From Ignavibacteriota bacterium (lineage in GTDB: Bacteria; Bacteroidota; Ignavibacteria; Ignavibacteriales; Ignavibacteriaceae): a DNA stretch of 64,000 nt. The notes beneath the pieces were generated by a model. It worked only from the letters and a program-made list of their open reading frames with translations, was not told the DNA's origin and ran no database searches. Positions 52,235 to 61,659 of the stretch are shown here, piece after piece; position 1 is the stretch's first letter; every line of letters begins with the position of its first letter. The position numbers were made by a program, and so were the translations under genes. The DNA is taken from assembly GCA_013285425.1 (NCBI GenBank), contig CP053447.1:1060001-1124000 (forward strand). Direction: 5' to 3'.

Positions 52235-53806
52235 ATGGACAGAAAAAAAATTTTGTGGGTTGATGATGAAATCGATTTGTTGAGATCTCATATAATTTTT
52301 CTCTCCGAAAAAGGCTACGAGGTTGATACAGTAACTAATGGTGAAGATGCTCTGACATCTGTTAAAGAGAAATTGTATGATTTAATCTTCCTTGACGAAA
52401 TGATGGCTGGAATGGGCGGTCTTGAAACTCTATCGCGTATTAAAGCAATTAATAGTTCGATACCAGTTGTAATGATAACCAAATCTGAAGAAGAATCTTT
52501 GATGGATGAAGCCATTGGAGGTAAGATTGCTGATTATCTTACAAAACCAGTTAACCCAAGTCAGGTACTTTTAGTCTGTAAAAAAATACTTGAAGGAAAA
52601 AAAATTTCTGGGGAGTATGCAGCAAAAGATTATCTGCAGGATTTTAATCAGATTACTTCAGCTTTATCATCAAACCTTGATTATTCAGAGTGGATTAACC
52701 TTTACTTAAAGCTTGTTAATTGGTCAATTGAATTAGACCACCATCGAGAGATAGGGCTTAAACAATCATTAAATGATCAGTATAGAGAAGCGAATAAAGA
52801 ATTTTCAAAATTTATTGAGAAAAATTACAAACTGTGGCTATCCGATCCCATTGGCTACAATGCCCCAAATCTTAGCCCAGCCATAACCGAAAAATATGTG
52901 TTAACTAACCTGCGTGAGGAAAATAAATCTGTTTTTTATTTTGTGTTGGATTGCCTTAGACTTGATCAATGGCTGGTTATGGAAAAACAGCTTACAGATT
53001 TATTTAAGATTGAGAAAGATTATTATTTTTCGATACTTCCTACTGCAACACCTTATGCCCGTAACGCTTTGTTTGCTGGTTTATTCCCCTCTGATATTGA
53101 GAAATATTACCCGGAGCTATGGATATCAGCAGCTGATGATGAGAACAGTATGAATAAATTTGAGAAGGAACTTCTTCAGCTTTTAATTGAAAGAAAGAGA
53201 ATTAAACTGCGGAATGATCTAAAGTACATTAAAATAATTGATCCTGAAGTAGGAAGAAACTTTGAACAGAACATTCATTCATATCAGAACACACATTTAA
53301 CTGCTATAGTAGTAAATTTTTTAGATATGATAGCACACGGAAGATCGGATTCGGATATTCTTAAAGAAATTGCTCCGGATGAAGCCGCTTATAGATCACT
53401 TACTCAAAGCTGGTTTAATCATTCTTCTTTATTGAATATCTTTCGCACACTTTCAAAAATGAAAAATGCAAAAATAATCATTACTACTGATCATGGCAGT
53501 ATAAGATCACTAAGAGGTGCAAAAGTTCTTGGTGATAGGGAAGCTTCTACAAATCTGAGGTTTAAATACGGCAGAAATCTGAAAGCGGATGAGAAGCATG
53601 CCGTTTTTATAAAAAATGCCTCGGATTTTAAGCTTCCTAAAAGAGGAGTAACAATTAATTATATTATTGCAAAAGAAGATTATTATTTCGTTTATCCGAC
53701 TGATTATCACAAATTCTTAACCCATTACAAAGACACTTTTCAGCACGGCGGAATCTCGATGGAAGAAATGATATTACCCATAATAACTATGGAATCTAAA
53801 ACCTGA
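52235..53806 (+). CDS. porX: PorX-type response regulator with PglZ phosphodiesterase domain
   Basis: 523-residue two-domain regulator. The receiver domain (residues 1-125) has the acidic pair in WVDDEID, the phosphorylatable Asp in IFLDEMM near residue 53 and the conserved Lys in YLTKPVN near residue 103. The C-terminal part is a PglZ/alkaline-phosphatase-superfamily domain: DCLRLDQW near residue 232, ITTDHGSI near residue 415 and QHGGISMEEM near residue 505 carry the metal ligands. PorX in Porphyromonas works with kinase PorY to control type IX genes. It lies 49 bases after sprA and overlaps tsaE by one base. Confidence 0.92.
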   Translation: MDRKKILWVDDEIDLLRSHIIFLSEKGYEVDTVTNGEDALTSVKEKLYDLIFLDEMMAGMGGLETLSRIKAINSSIPVVMITKSEEESLMDEAIGGKIADYLTKPVNPSQVLLVCKKILEGKKISGEYAAKDYLQDFNQITSALSSNLDYSEWINLYLKLVNWSIELDHHREIGLKQSLNDQYREANKEFSKFIEKNYKLWLSDPIGYNAPNLSPAITEKYVLTNLREENKSVFYFVLDCLRLDQWLVMEKQLTDLFKIEKDYYFSILPTATPYARNALFAGLFPSDIEKYYPELWISAADDENSMNKFEKELLQLLIERKRIKLRNDLKYIKIIDPEVGRNFEQNIHSYQNTHLTAIVVNFLDMIAHGRSDSDILKEIAPDEAAYRSLTQSWFNHSSLLNIFRTLSKMKNAKIIITTDHGSIRSLRGAKVLGDREASTNLRFKYGRNLKADEKHAVFIKNASDFKLPKRGVTINYIIAKEDYYFVYPTDYHKFLTHYKDTFQHGGISMEEMILPIITMESKT

Positions 53807-54231
53807 TGCAGTTTCCATCTCAAATATTAAGCAGATCAGAATCTGAGACTGAAAAAATTGCTAAAGAGTTTTCTTTGTTTGTTAATGAAGGAATGGTTAT
53901 AGTTTTGATAGGGGAATTGGGAACTGGAAAAACTTTTTTTACTAAAAAGCTCCTTCATTATTTTAATATTAACACTGCTAACAGCCCGACCTTTGCAATT
54001 GTAAATGAATATAATGGATTAAAAAAAATTTATCATTTTGATTTTTACAGAATCAATAAGCCGGAAGAGTTAATTGATATCGGGATTGAGGATTATTTTT
54101 CTGATTCAGATGCAGTTTGCATAATTGAATGGGGAAATTTATTTCCTGAACTACTTCCCAAAGTCAGAGTTGAAATTGAAATTAAATTCATTTCAGAAAA
54201 TGAACGTTTAATTGAATTCAGGAAATTATGA
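53806..54231 (+). CDS. tsaE: tRNA threonylcarbamoyladenosine biosynthesis ATPase TsaE
   Basis: ATPase of the t6A37 tRNA modification complex (TsaBDE). 141 residues; Walker A is GELGTGKTFFTKKL near residue 37, and YHFDFYRINKPEELIDIGIED near residue 76 is the family region with the Walker B-like acidic residue. The start overlaps the porX stop by one base and the stop overlaps tsaB by four bases. Confidence 0.93.
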   Translation: MQFPSQILSRSESETEKIAKEFSLFVNEGMVIVLIGELGTGKTFFTKKLLHYFNINTANSPTFAIVNEYNGLKKIYHFDFYRINKPEELIDIGIEDYFSDSDAVCIIEWGNLFPELLPKVRVEIEIKFISENERLIEFRKL

Positions 54232-54899
54232 GTGAATTATTTCCAATACTTTCAATTGAAACCTCAGATAACATTTGCGGTGCTTGTCTTTATTTTAACA
54301 GCAAAAAGTTTTTTGCAGCCAATATTGTTTTAAAACATTCACATTCGGATAAGTTATTTGAAGTTATTGAATCTGTGCTTAAAGTTGGTGAAACACCTCT
54401 ATCACAAATTAAAAATATTGCTGTTTCTTCTGGTCCTGGTTCTTTTACAGGATTAAGAATAGGAATGTCAGCAGCAAAGGGACTTGCTCAGTCATTGAAT
54501 ATCCCAATTATTAAAGTTCCATCTTTTGAAGCTTTAGCTTTACAGTTATCTGAGGTTCTGGCAGATGGTTCAGTTTTTACAATAGCAAATAAAGTCGGCA
54601 GGGATGAATTGTATTACGCTAAGTTTCAAATTAATTCTAATAGTTATATATTTAAGCAGCAGTTAAAAATCGTATCAGTTAATTCAGCTTATCTGTTTAA
54701 TGATAATGATTTGGTTTTTGGCAATATTGATTCAGATAAGATTAACAAAAAAATAATTTATAGAAATATTTCAGCCCCGAATGCAGAATTTGTAGCTAAG
54801 TGGGCGGAAAAATCCGGGAAAACATTATCAGTGCACGATATAGATTTTGTTGAACCAGATTACTTAAAAGATTTTATAGTTAAGGAGAAGAAATTATGA
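54228..54899 (+). CDS. tsaB: tRNA threonylcarbamoyladenosine biosynthesis protein TsaB
   Basis: Scaffold partner of TsaD in t6A synthesis. 223 residues, with ILSIETSDNICGACLY at the N terminus, and SSGPGSFTGLRIGMSAAKGLA near residue 66, the classical signature. Coupled to tsaE upstream and to the DUF1573 gene downstream by ATGA overlaps. tsaD is not in the window. Confidence 0.93.
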   Translation: MSELFPILSIETSDNICGACLYFNSKKFFAANIVLKHSHSDKLFEVIESVLKVGETPLSQIKNIAVSSGPGSFTGLRIGMSAAKGLAQSLNIPIIKVPSFEALALQLSEVLADGSVFTIANKVGRDELYYAKFQINSNSYIFKQQLKIVSVNSAYLFNDNDLVFGNIDSDKINKKIIYRNISAPNAEFVAKWAEKSGKTLSVHDIDFVEPDYLKDFIVKEKKL

Positions 54900-55612
54900 T
54901 CCGAAACATTTTAATAGTTTTGCTGTCACTATCAATTACAGCTTTTGCTCAATTAATGGGTCCAAAGGTATCAGTTCAGCAAGTAGAGTATGATTTTGGA
55001 AATATCAATCAAGGTGATGTTGTAAATCATACATTTGTTTTATCAAATAATGGCGGTGATTTACTTAAAATAACCGATGTCAGAGCATCATGCGGCTGCA
55101 CTGCTGCTAATCCTACAAAACGGGAATTAAAACCCGGCGAATCATCAAATCTGGTAGTTACATTTAATTCAAAAGGACGAAAGGGTCCGCAGGTAAAAAC
55201 AGTTACAGTAACAACAAATGATCCCGATAAAAAGGATATCCTGTTAACTATCAAATGCAATGTTGTTATTCCAGTTGTAAAAGAAGAAAAGACAGGTGCG
55301 AGGATATTTTTCCCTGAAACTCAACATGATTTTGGTAAAGTTCAGGAAGGAACAAAAGTTGAATATACTTTTAAGTTTGAAAACAAAGGAACAGAATCTC
55401 TTATAGTGAAAGATGTAAAAACATCATGCGGCTGCACTGCTGCAGTTGTAAGTAACAATACATTGAAGCCGGGAGAAGTTGGTTCCATAAAAGTTGGTTT
55501 TGATACAAAGAACAGAGCCGGACGAAACAGTAAATCAATAACCATTGTTTCCAACGATAATAAAGAACCAAACAGAGTGTTAATGATTTATGCAGAAGTT
55601 CAGAAAAACTAA
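54896..55612 (+). CDS. Secreted protein with two DUF1573 repeats
   Basis: 238-residue exported protein with a signal peptide (to about residue 18). It has two tandem Ig-like DUF1573 domains, each with the motif pair [11 protein letters not shown] and SCGCTA followed by LKPGE (first near residues 43-85, second near residues 154-195). The two copies share a 22-base identical stretch around the SCGCTA codons, a sign of recent duplication or strong constraint. Such domains are common on Bacteroidota surface and periplasmic proteins. Function unknown. Confidence 0.85.
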   Translation: MIRNILIVLLSLSITAFAQLMGPKVSVQQVEYDFGNINQGDVVNHTFVLSNNGGDLLKITDVRASCGCTAANPTKRELKPGESSNLVVTFNSKGRKGPQVKTVTVTTNDPDKKDILLTIKCNVVIPVVKEEKTGARIFFPETQHDFGKVQEGTKVEYTFKFENKGTESLIVKDVKTSCGCTAAVVSNNTLKPGEVGSIKVGFDTKNRAGRNSKSITIVSNDNKEPNRVLMIYAEVQKN

Positions 55613-55614
55613 TT

Positions 55615-56454
55615 ATGCCTTGGTTTAAAAGATCTAAACAGAATATAGCTGAAGATACACAGCACAAAGAATTGCCTGCTGGTTTATGGGAAAAGTGTCC
55701 ATCCTGCGGTGAGATAATCCATAAAAAACAACTTGAATTAAATTTATGGACTTGCTTAAAGTGTGATTATCACTTTCGGATTAGTAGTTTAGAATATATT
55801 GCAATCATCTTTGATAAAGGATCCTTTAAAGAGATGGATAAAAAAATGCGCTCTGCTGATCCGCTTAATTTTGTAGATACAAAAAAATATACTGAAAGAA
55901 TATCCTCGACAATTAAAAAGCTTGATCTTTACGATGCAATAAGGACCGGAATAGGAAAAATTAACGGGCGTGAAGCTGCCTTTGCTTGTATGGATTTTCA
56001 ATTTATTGGCGGCTCAATGGGCTCAGTTGTGGGTGAAAAAGTATCACGTGCTGTTGATAAAGCATATAAAAATAAAATTCCGTTGATAATTATTTCATCA
56101 AGCGGCGGTGCCAGAATGATGGAAGGGGCATTTTCGCTTATGCAGATGGCAAAGACCAGCGCAAGATTAGCAAGATTAGCTGAAGAAAAAATTCCTTACA
56201 TCTCTGTTCTTACTGATCCTACTACAGGAGGTACAACCGCCAGTTATGCTATGCTTGGTGATATAAATATTGCTGAACCAAAAGCACTTATTGGTTTTGC
56301 AGGACCGAGAGTAATTAAACAAACAATCGGTAAGGATTTACCTGAGGGTTTTCAAAGGTCAGAATTTTTAGTAGAGCACGGGTTTGTTGATTTTATTTCT
56401 CATAGAAAAGATTTAAGAGATAATTTAATTAAGGTTCTCGACCTGCTCTCTTAA
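55615..56454 (+). CDS. accD: Acetyl-CoA carboxylase carboxyltransferase subunit beta
   Basis: Transfers the carboxyl from biotin to acetyl-CoA to make malonyl-CoA. 279 residues. The four-Cys zinc ribbon is CPSCGEII and CLKCDYHF (residues 28-54). The crotonase-like core has [13 protein letters not shown] near residue 123 and [20 protein letters not shown] near residue 160. It begins two bases after the DUF1573 gene. Convergent with birA, which makes the biotinylated partner. Confidence 0.95.
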   Translation: MPWFKRSKQNIAEDTQHKELPAGLWEKCPSCGEIIHKKQLELNLWTCLKCDYHFRISSLEYIAIIFDKGSFKEMDKKMRSADPLNFVDTKKYTERISSTIKKLDLYDAIRTGIGKINGREAAFACMDFQFIGGSMGSVVGEKVSRAVDKAYKNKIPLIIISSSGGARMMEGAFSLMQMAKTSARLARLAEEKIPYISVLTDPTTGGTTASYAMLGDINIAEPKALIGFAGPRVIKQTIGKDLPEGFQRSEFLVEHGFVDFISHRKDLRDNLIKVLDLLS

Positions 56455-56474
56455 ATCTTAACTCTGGATTTTAC

Positions 56475-57248
56475 CTAATATAAACTAACATCTCCAAAAT
56501 GGATTTTTTCAATTTCATCCTTCATTTGAAGTAAAAGAAATCCATCTTCATCTATATCATAAAAAATTCCGGACTTTTCAATTTCATTATCTGTAATAGT
56601 AATTCTGTTTCCGAGCATTCTGCATTTTTGTTTCCAATCTTCAATCAAATTATTCTTATCATTTTTAAGTCTTTCAAGAAGCACTTCAAGATTATTTAAT
56701 ATATCAGCCAATAATTTTTCGCGTTCGACCATTTTACCAAGTTCATTTCTTAAAGAAGTAGGCAAATAATTAAATGAACCCTGAAAAGAGTTTTGATTTA
56801 CATTGATACCTATTCCGAGCACTAATCTCTCAATTTTCCCTGATTGTGATACAGCTTCAATTAATATTCCGCTGATTTTTTTACCGTTAATAAGTACATC
56901 GTTCGGCCATTTGAGATCTGTTTTTAACTGATATAAATTTTCTACAGACATAGATACAGCAAGTGAAGCTGCAAAGTTTATCAGGTTAGCATTTTTGAAA
57001 AGAGACTTATCGTTGGTAAGCAAGATTGAAAATAGTAGATTCACTTCAGGCGCACTTTGCCAATTGCGTCCTTTTCTGCCTTTACCTTCAGTCTGCTTTT
57101 CAGCTAACATAACAGTACCATTTATATTTTGTCCGTTTTCTTTTGCTAAAAGAAATGTATTTGTCGAGTTAATTTCTTCAGTATAAATAAAATTTCTTCC
57201 GATATATTCAGTGTTTAGCTTAATATCAAAGTTTTCAATGTTAAACAA
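56475..57248 (-). CDS. birA: Biotin--[acetyl-CoA-carboxylase] ligase
   Basis: Attaches biotin to BCCP. About 257 residues, without the N-terminal DNA-binding domain, so it is not a repressor. Motifs: EINSTNTFLL near residue 26, EGKGRKGRNWQS near residue 54 (biotinyl-AMP binding GRGRRGR-type loop), and DLKWPNDVLINGKKISG near residue 104 (catalytic Lys region). I placed the start at TTG 57248, which has AAGGAG six bases upstream; an upstream TTG at 57293 would add 15 residues without conservation. It faces accD tail to tail. Confidence 0.88.
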   Translation of the reverse strand: MFNIENFDIKLNTEYIGRNFIYTEEINSTNTFLLAKENGQNINGTVMLAEKQTEGKGRKGRNWQSAPEVNLLFSILLTNDKSLFKNANLINFAASLAVSMSVENLYQLKTDLKWPNDVLINGKKISGILIEAVSQSGKIERLVLGIGINVNQNSFQGSFNYLPTSLRNELGKMVEREKLLADILNNLEVLLERLKNDKNNLIEDWKQKCRMLGNRITITDNEIEKSGIFYDIDEDGFLLLQMKDEIEKIHFGDVSLY

Positions 57249-57426
57249 TTCTTTCTCCTTATGTTCATTGCAAAAATAAGCTAAATTAAGCAATTTGTCA
57301 TTGGATGTGACGAATTATCAGCTTAATATGACAAAAGAGCCTTGCAAATATTGAGTTTAATGCAACAATAAATCTTTAAAATATCTAAATCCTTATAATT
57401 AAATGATTTAGAGAAGTTGAATTATT

Positions 57427-57441
57427 TGGCACTTTGCTTGC
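57427..57441 (+). promoter_or_regulatory. Consensus sigma-54 (-24/-12) promoter upstream of dnaK
   Basis: TGGCAC, five bases, TTGC, preceded by TT, an exact match to the consensus element (GG at 57428-57429, GC at 57440-57441, ten bases apart). The predicted start is near 57453, about 48 bases before the dnaK ATG. A TTTG / TATCTGGT pair overlaps it but matches the other promoter type poorly. Confidence 0.55.
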
Positions 57442-57500
57442 GTTAAGTATCTGGTTTAATTAGAAAATTAATAGTTTAATTATAGAAAAGGAGAAATATT

Positions 57501-59414
57501 ATGGGAAAAATTATTGGAATTGATCTTGGGACAACTAATTCCTGCGTTTCTGTTATGGAAGGTAACGATCCGGTGGTAATTCCTAATTCTGAAGGCGGAA
57601 GAACTACTCCTTCAGTAGTTGCATTTACAAAAACTGGTGAAAGATTAGTTGGACAACCTGCAAAGAGACAAGCAATCACAAATCCGAAACAAACTATCTT
57701 TTCGATAAAAAGATTAATGGGAAGATTTATTAATGAAGTTGGAAATGAAAAGCATGAACTTCCTTATGAAATTGTAGCTGGTGATAATAACAGTGCAAGA
57801 GTAAAAATTGGTGATAGAGTATATTCACCTCCGGAAATCAGTGCGATGATATTGCAAAAAATGAAAAAGACTGCCGAAGATTATCTCGGGCAGGAAGTTA
57901 CAGAGGCTGTTATCACTGTTCCTGCATATTTTAATGATGCACAAAGACAAGCCACAAAAGATGCTGGTGAAATTGCTGGTTTAACTGTCAGAAGAATAAT
58001 CAACGAGCCGACCGCAGCAGCATTAGCCTATGGTTTAGATAAAAAGACAAGTGATCACACTGTTGCTGTTTACGATTTGGGCGGCGGAACATTCGATATC
58101 TCAATTCTTCAGTTGGGAGATGGAGTTTTTGAAGTTAAGTCAACAAACGGTGATACACATCTTGGCGGCGATGATTTTGACCAGAGATTAATTAATTATC
58201 TCGCTGATGAATTTAAAAAACAAGAGGGAATTGATTTAAGAAAAGATCCAATGGCATTACAGAGGCTTAAAGAAGCTGCTGAAAAAGCTAAGATTGAATT
58301 GTCATCCTCTTCATCAACAGAAGTTAATTTACCCTTTATAACTGCTACTCAGGATGGACCGAAACATTTAACTATCAATTTGACCAGAGCAAAATTTGAA
58401 CAATTGATTGATGATCTTGTACAGAGAACAAAGGTGCCTTGCGAACAAGCTATTAAGGATGCTGGAATTACTCCAAAGGATATTGACGAAGTTATTTTAG
58501 TTGGCGGTTCTACAAGAATTCCGATGGTTCAGCAACTGGTTAAAGATTTATTTCAGCGAGAACCTCATAAAGGTGTTAACCCTGATGAAGTTGTTACGAT
58601 TGGAGCTGCAATTCAAGGCGGCGTTCTGGCTGGTGATGTTAAAGATGTTTTATTACTTGATGTTACTCCGCTTTCTTTAGGTATTGAAACACTTGGTAGT
58701 GTAATGACCAGATTAATTGAATCAAACACAACAATACCGACAAAAAAGAGTGAAGTGTTTTCTACTGCCGGAGATAATCAGCCTTCAGTAGAAATTCATA
58801 TTTTGCAGGGTGAAAGACCAATGGCTGCAGATAACAGGACTCTCGGCAGATTCCATCTTGATGGAATTCCGCCTGCTCCTCGTGGTGTACCACAGATTGA
58901 AGTAACTTTTGATATTGATGCAAATGGCATTCTTCATGTTAGTGCTAAGGATAAAGCTACTGGTAAAGAACAAAGTATCAGAATTACATCATCGAGCGGT
59001 TTGGATAAGAGTGAAATTGAAAAAATGAAGAACTCTGCTAAAGAGCATGCTGCTGAAGATAAAATGAAAAAGGAAGCAGTTGAAGTTAAGAATCAGGCAG
59101 ATAGTTTGGTCTTTCAAACCAAGAAACAGATTGATGAACTTAAAGACAAAATTCCGGCTGATGTAAAATCAAGACTTGAAGCAGAGATTAAAAAAGTTGA
59201 AGATGCAATGGCTGCTAACAGCACTGAGCAGATCAAATCTGCAACTGAAAGCTTGAGTAAAACCTGGAATGAAGTTGCCAGTCAATTATATGCACAAACA
59301 GGACAGCAGCAAGGGCAGCAAGCAACAAATCAACAGCAGGAAACAAAGGCTGAGGATGCAAAGGACGATGTTCAGGATGCATCTTATGAAGTTGTAGATG
59401 ATGATAAAAAGTAA
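57501..59414 (+). CDS. dnaK: Molecular chaperone DnaK
   Basis: Hsp70 chaperone, 637 residues. Signatures: [17 protein letters not shown] near residue 4, [14 protein letters not shown] near residue 191, and [21 protein letters not shown] near residue 331. The substrate domain is followed by a lid and a Gln-rich C-terminal tail ([14 protein letters not shown]) before the ending DDDKK. It is a single-gene unit here, with ribosome-binding site AAAGGAG and a terminator behind; grpE and dnaJ are not adjacent. Confidence 0.97.
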   Translation: MGKIIGIDLGTTNSCVSVMEGNDPVVIPNSEGGRTTPSVVAFTKTGERLVGQPAKRQAITNPKQTIFSIKRLMGRFINEVGNEKHELPYEIVAGDNNSARVKIGDRVYSPPEISAMILQKMKKTAEDYLGQEVTEAVITVPAYFNDAQRQATKDAGEIAGLTVRRIINEPTAAALAYGLDKKTSDHTVAVYDLGGGTFDISILQLGDGVFEVKSTNGDTHLGGDDFDQRLINYLADEFKKQEGIDLRKDPMALQRLKEAAEKAKIELSSSSSTEVNLPFITATQDGPKHLTINLTRAKFEQLIDDLVQRTKVPCEQAIKDAGITPKDIDEVILVGGSTRIPMVQQLVKDLFQREPHKGVNPDEVVTIGAAIQGGVLAGDVKDVLLLDVTPLSLGIETLGSVMTRLIESNTTIPTKKSEVFSTAGDNQPSVEIHILQGERPMAADNRTLGRFHLDGIPPAPRGVPQIEVTFDIDANGILHVSAKDKATGKEQSIRITSSSGLDKSEIEKMKNSAKEHAAEDKMKKEAVEVKNQADSLVFQTKKQIDELKDKIPADVKSRLEAEIKKVEDAMAANSTEQIKSATESLSKTWNEVASQLYAQTGQQQGQQATNQQQETKAEDAKDDVQDASYEVVDDDKK

Positions 59415-59440
59415 ATAATTTAAATTATCTTATTCATTAT

Positions 59441-59472
59441 AAACTCCGGTTTGAACAGCCGGAGTTTTTTTT
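59441..59472 (+). terminator. Intrinsic terminator after dnaK
   Basis: Nine-base stem AAACTCCGG / CCGGAGTTT with a nine-base loop and eight T. Confidence 0.88.
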
Positions 59473-59522
59473 GTTTAAAGGGCATTTGGTTATTTTTAAG
59501 TAACTGATAATAATCTATCGAG

Positions 59523-60620
59523 ATGGTTAGAAGCGAAAAAAAACACCGAATCATTTTTATTGATCTTATACGTGCGCTGGCTGTTATTCAAATGGTACAG
59601 GGTCATACAATAGATGCATTATTAGCTCCGGAATACAGGTCATTGGATTATCCCGCATATTATGTCTGGAATTTTATGCGTGGAATAACAGCACCAGTAT
59701 TTATGTTTAGTGCTGGAACAGTCTTTACATATTTATTAAGACTTGTTAATGAACCATTTGAAAATAACCCACGCGTAAAAAAAGGATTCCGAAGATTCAT
59801 TTTTTTAGTTGTTATCGGTTACTTACTCCGTTATCCTACATACACTGTATTTGATTTTTCTAACGTTACACAAAAGAACCTCGATATATTTTTTTCTGTA
59901 GATGTTCTACAGTTAATTGGATTTGGATTATTGTTTTTATTGATCTCAGCATTTATAGCTGAAAAAACTAAATTAAGTGATACAATTGTGTTTCTTTTAA
60001 TTTCACTTATATTCTTTATTGCTGCGCCCTTTGTTACAAAGATTAACTGGATTGATTACCTTCCACAGCCCATCGCAGGATATTTCTATACAGGTACTGG
60101 TTCTCTGTTTCCATTATTTCCGTGGGCTGGATATGTGGTTTTCGGTGGAATACTTGGTAGTTATCTTGCAAAAAATCCATTAGTTTTTAAATCGAACAGA
60201 TTTAGTTTTAATCTGGCATTATATGGTGCTGTGTTAATCATTATCTCAGAAGCTGCATTACTGATAACTAATAAAGTATTTAACTATTATTATGATAATT
60301 CATCTTATAATCCTGATACAATATTTTTTAGATTGGGTTTTGTATTAGTACTTAATTCAATCGTATCATTTATATCTCAGAATATTGAATCAATACCAAA
60401 AATAATTATTATTATAGGCAGAAATACTCTGATTATATATGTTGTACATCTGATTATATTATATGGCAGCGCATGGAATCCGGGGTTATCAGTAATCTTT
60501 GGTTCAAAGCTGGATGTTACTCCAACTATCATAATTGCAATCTCAATGATTACATTAATGGTGTTGATGGTTTTTGTTTTTAATAAACTGAAGTTCAAAA
60601 ATAAACAACTTGTAACCTGA
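59523..60620 (+). CDS. Multi-pass membrane acyltransferase (heparan-alpha-glucosaminide N-acetyltransferase-like)
   Basis: 365-residue integral membrane protein with about ten helices. The N terminus [20 protein letters not shown] has the Arg-Ala and the catalytic-type His of this superfamily, followed by [17 protein letters not shown]. It resembles HGSNAT_cat/DUF1624 proteins and acyltransferase family 3, which acylate extracellular sugars. Located between dnaK and ruvB with no obvious pathway partner; the substrate is unknown. It ends one base before ruvB. Confidence 0.72.
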   Translation: MVRSEKKHRIIFIDLIRALAVIQMVQGHTIDALLAPEYRSLDYPAYYVWNFMRGITAPVFMFSAGTVFTYLLRLVNEPFENNPRVKKGFRRFIFLVVIGYLLRYPTYTVFDFSNVTQKNLDIFFSVDVLQLIGFGLLFLLISAFIAEKTKLSDTIVFLLISLIFFIAAPFVTKINWIDYLPQPIAGYFYTGTGSLFPLFPWAGYVVFGGILGSYLAKNPLVFKSNRFSFNLALYGAVLIIISEAALLITNKVFNYYYDNSSYNPDTIFFRLGFVLVLNSIVSFISQNIESIPKIIIIIGRNTLIIYVVHLIILYGSAWNPGLSVIFGSKLDVTPTIIIAISMITLMVLMVFVFNKLKFKNKQLVT

Positions 60621-60621
60621 A

Positions 60622-61644
60622 ATGAGAAAATCAACAACTACAAATACTGCTGCAACAGAGGAAGATATTAAAATTGAATCTTCTTTAAGACCAAAACTTA
60701 TTAAAGAGTTTTTCGGTCAAAAGAAAATAACAGATAATCTTAATGTTTTTGTTACTGCAGCTAAAAAAAGAAAAGAAGCACTTGATCATGTTTTACTTAC
60801 AGGACCTCCAGGATTAGGTAAAACAACCTTAGCTCATATTATTGCCAATGAACTTGGAACAAAGATTAAAGTAACATCAGGACCTGTTTTAGAAAAGCCA
60901 GGTGATCTTGCCGGATTACTTACAAATCTTGAAGAACATTCAGTGCTTTTTATTGATGAGATTCACCGCTTGAGTCCTGTTGTAGAAGAGTATCTTTATT
61001 CTGCAATGGAAGATTATAAACTTGATATTATGATTGAAAGCGGACCAAATGCACGTTCGGTTCAGATCAGTTTACCAAGATATACGTTAGTTGGTGCAAC
61101 CACACGGGCAGGAATGCTTACCTCGCCGCTAAGAGACAGGTTTGGTATTAAATTCCGTCTTGATTACTATTCTACAGATATGCTTGATACAATTGTTAAA
61201 AGATCTGCAAAAATTCTCAATCTCAAAATTGATAATAATGCTACGCTTGAAATAGCTAAAAGGTCGAGAGGAACTCCAAGAATTGCAAACAGACTCTTAA
61301 GAAGAACAAGGGACTTTGCTGATTTTGAAAATAATACTAACATAAATGTTGAGATAGCTAAAAAAGCTCTTGCAGCATTGGAAGTAGATGAATTTGGATT
61401 AGATGAAATGGATAAAGAAATCATTCTTGCAATAATTGATAAGTACAATGGTGGACCAGTTGGATTAAATACTCTTGCAGTTGCTGTTAATGAAGATCCG
61501 GGCACTATTGAGGAAGTGTATGAGCCTTTTTTAATTCAGCAGGGTTTTATACACAGAACACCACGAGGCAGGGAAGCTACTGCCTTAGCTTATAAAAGAT
61601 TTGGCAGAAATAAGTTTGATAATAACAAATCATTATTTGAATAA
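60622..61644 (+). CDS. ruvB: Holliday junction branch migration helicase RuvB
   Basis: 340-residue AAA+ motor of RuvABC. Walker [20 protein letters not shown] near residue 54, Walker [12 protein letters not shown] near residue 110, sensor region [18 protein letters not shown] near residue 157, and the C-terminal winged helix with [14 protein letters not shown] near residue 306. ruvA and ruvC are not adjacent. Confidence 0.97.
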   Translation: MRKSTTTNTAATEEDIKIESSLRPKLIKEFFGQKKITDNLNVFVTAAKKRKEALDHVLLTGPPGLGKTTLAHIIANELGTKIKVTSGPVLEKPGDLAGLLTNLEEHSVLFIDEIHRLSPVVEEYLYSAMEDYKLDIMIESGPNARSVQISLPRYTLVGATTRAGMLTSPLRDRFGIKFRLDYYSTDMLDTIVKRSAKILNLKIDNNATLEIAKRSRGTPRIANRLLRRTRDFADFENNTNINVEIAKKALAALEVDEFGLDEMDKEIILAIIDKYNGGPVGLNTLAVAVNEDPGTIEEVYEPFLIQQGFIHRTPRGREATALAYKRFGRNKFDNNKSLFE

Positions 61645-61659
61645 TAGAAGGGATCTATT

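Noticed and set aside
57249..57293. Longer birA start at TTG 57293
   Set aside because: The AAGGAG site lies after it, directly before TTG 57248, so the shorter form is preferred.
57249..57500. CIRCE or HrcA operator upstream of dnaK
   Set aside because: No TTAGCACTC-type inverted repeat is present in the leader.
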